Below, one piece after another: positions 62,885 through 64,000 of a DNA stretch of 64,000 nt. The stretch is from Heyndrickxia oleronia (lineage in GTDB: Bacteria > Bacillota > Bacilli > Bacillales > Bacillaceae_C). The DNA lies in the NCBI RefSeq assembly GCF_017809215.1, contig NZ_CP065424.1, positions 2,698,001-2,762,000 on the forward strand, in the 5' to 3' direction. The notes under the pieces were generated by a model. It was not told the origin of the DNA, ran no database searches, and saw only the letters and a list, made by a program, of their open reading frames with translations. Positions within the stretch are counted from its first letter, which is position 1, and every line of letters starts with the position of its first letter. A program made the position numbers and the translations under genes.

Positions 62885-64000
62885 ATGAATAATCGTATGA
62901 ACGAACGTTTCTCTAATGAAAGTATTCCTAAATTATTGCTTTCATTAGCTACTCCTGCAATTGCGGCACAATTAATTAATGCGTTATATAATATTGTTGA
63001 TCGAATGTTTATTGGAAGAATGCCTGAAACTGGTACTCTAGCATTAACTGGTCTTGGTGTTGTATTTCCGATTACAATGATCATTTCAGCATTTGCAGCA
63101 CTAGTTGGCTATGGTGGAGCTCCACTTGCTTCAATTAAGTTAGGAGAAGGAAAGCCTAAAAAGGCTGAAGAGCTACTTGGAAGCTGTTTCCTTATGCTTT
63201 TACTCCTATCAATGATTTTAACCACCATTTTCTTAATCTTTAAATCACAAATATTAGTATTATTTGGAGCGAGCCCTGATACATTACCTTTCGCCAATTC
63301 TTATTTAGGAATATATTTGATTGGAACAATTAGTGTCTTGATCTCATTAGGCTTAAACCAATTCATTGCTGCACAAGGGTTTGCCAAAACCGCAATGATT
63401 ACTGTGTGTGTCGGTGCAGTCCTTAATACAATCCTTGATCCTCTATTTATATTTTGTATGAACATGGGAGTTAAGGGCGCTGCAATTGCTACAATTATTT
63501 CACAAACTATGTCAGCTGTATGGGTCATTTGCTTTCTCACATCGAAACGCAGTTATTTGCGACTTCGATTTAAAAATTTGTTTCTTAGACCAAAAGTAAT
63601 AACTAGTATTCTCGCATTAGGACTATCTCCTTTCATTATGCAATTTACCGAAGGATTAATTCAGATAATATTCAACACTTCTCTTTCTCGTTTTGGTGGA
63701 GATTTATATGTTGGCTCAATCGGGATCATGAGTAGTCTTATGCAACTTTTCTCACTTCCATTATCTAGCTTTGCACAAGGTGCGCAACCGATAATTGGCT
63801 ATAACTATGGAGCTGGTAACTATTCACGAGTAAAAGCTACGATTAAGTATTGTGTTATCTTTTGCGCCTCTCTAGGCTTACTTATGTGGAGTATTGCTAT
63901 TTTTCTCCCACAGCTTCCAATAAGAATTTTCACAAACGATATAAACTTAATCAATCTAACGATGCACCTTATGCGAATCTTCTTTTTAGGTACTTGTATT
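62885..64000 (+). CDS. MATE-family efflux transporter, C-terminus cut by window edge
   Basis: The frame is open from ATG 62885 (AAAGGATG before it) to the window end, 372 codons. It is a MATE protein of the MepA-like group: LLSLATPAIAAQLINALYNI, VDRMFIGRMPETGTLALTGL, GVKGAAIATIISQTMSAVW, and SFAQGAQPIIGYNYGAGNYS. It should export drugs or metabolites with Na+ or H+. A leader with a dyad lies upstream. Confidence 0.92.
   Translation, partial: MNNRMNERFSNESIPKLLLSLATPAIAAQLINALYNIVDRMFIGRMPETGTLALTGLGVVFPITMIISAFAALVGYGGAPLASIKLGEGKPKKAEELLGSCFLMLLLLSMILTTIFLIFKSQILVLFGASPDTLPFANSYLGIYLIGTISVLISLGLNQFIAAQGFAKTAMITVCVGAVLNTILDPLFIFCMNMGVKGAAIATIISQTMSAVWVICFLTSKRSYLRLRFKNLFLRPKVITSILALGLSPFIMQFTEGLIQIIFNTSLSRFGGDLYVGSIGIMSSLMQLFSLPLSSFAQGAQPIIGYNYGAGNYSRVKATIKYCVIFCASLGLLMWSIAIFLPQLPIRIFTNDINLINLTMHLMRIFFLGTCI

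Noticed and set aside
1..64000. CRISPR arrays, anti-phage systems, prophage, rRNA or tRNA
   Set aside because: I looked on both strands and found no regularly spaced repeats, no recognisable defence or phage structural genes, and no rRNA or tRNA cores. The CPBP protease and the recombinase have no partners that would make them part of such a system.

Overview
This is a 64 kb AT-rich chromosomal window from a low-GC Gram-positive of the Bacillaceae (Bacillus sensu lato). The assignment rests on AGGAGG-type ribosome sites with frequent TTG/GTG starts, a qoxABCD quinol oxidase, a khtTU-type K+/H+ antiporter, small Bacillus-type families (YjzC, YtoQ, YwaF, DUF3951, a Fur-regulated basic protein), Fur boxes, and several classic Firmicute riboswitches. 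I cannot name the species. Most of the window is ordinary housekeeping and transport sequence. I see no CRISPR array, prophage, rRNA or tRNA.

Layout. 1-7.6 kb: a truncated membrane gene, a wrecked IS1595-family transposase, a DUF218 protein, a SAM-I riboswitch in front of a FbpA-like small protein, a STM3941-type protein, a YwaF-type membrane protein, SstT and a RNHCP protein. 7.6-15.8 kb: queC under a preQ1 riboswitch, an orphan HEXXH protease, a five-gene thiamin salvage operon (thiW-thiD-thiM-thiE-tenA) behind two tandem TPP riboswitches, an AlkA-type glycosylase and a DUF1646 transporter with a leader terminator. 16.4-27 kb: qoxABCD, small membrane proteins, a degenerate tyrosine recombinase, khtTU, a histidine phosphatase and a site-2-type M50 protease.

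27-38 kb is a string of small accessory enzymes, mostly on the minus strand: a broken aminoglycoside phosphotransferase, an alpha/beta hydrolase, a phospholipase C-like protein, three Nudix hydrolases, GrpB, NIPSNAP, two GNATs and DinB. Within it an IS3-family element has split a LysE-type exporter gene next to its probable XRE-cupin regulator. A nucleotidyltransferase gene with an in-frame stop follows. 38.4-53.3 kb is transport: an Opp-type peptide ABC operon, an M20 peptidase, a Fur-controlled ferredoxin/flavodoxin-type reductase divergent from a siderophore ABC operon, and a purine permease under a guanine riboswitch. 54-64 kb: a LicR-like regulator with a cellobiose/lichenan PTS operon and GH4 phospho-beta-glucosidase, a Mug glycosylase, a CPBP protease, YtoQ and a MATE efflux gene cut by the window end.

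The most interesting features are regulatory and mobile: (i) a SAM-I riboswitch whose expression platform appears to mask a Shine-Dalgarno rather than form a terminator; (ii) an intrinsic terminator in the leader of the DUF1646 transporter, suggesting an unassigned attenuator or riboswitch; (iii) a dispersed MITE-like family of about 190 bp with at least four copies, one inside the opp operon; (iv) an IS3 insertion whose precise removal, with one copy of a 3-bp duplication, restores an intact exporter reading frame; and (v) several genes killed by single nonsense changes. I did not find a convincing wholly new multi-gene system.
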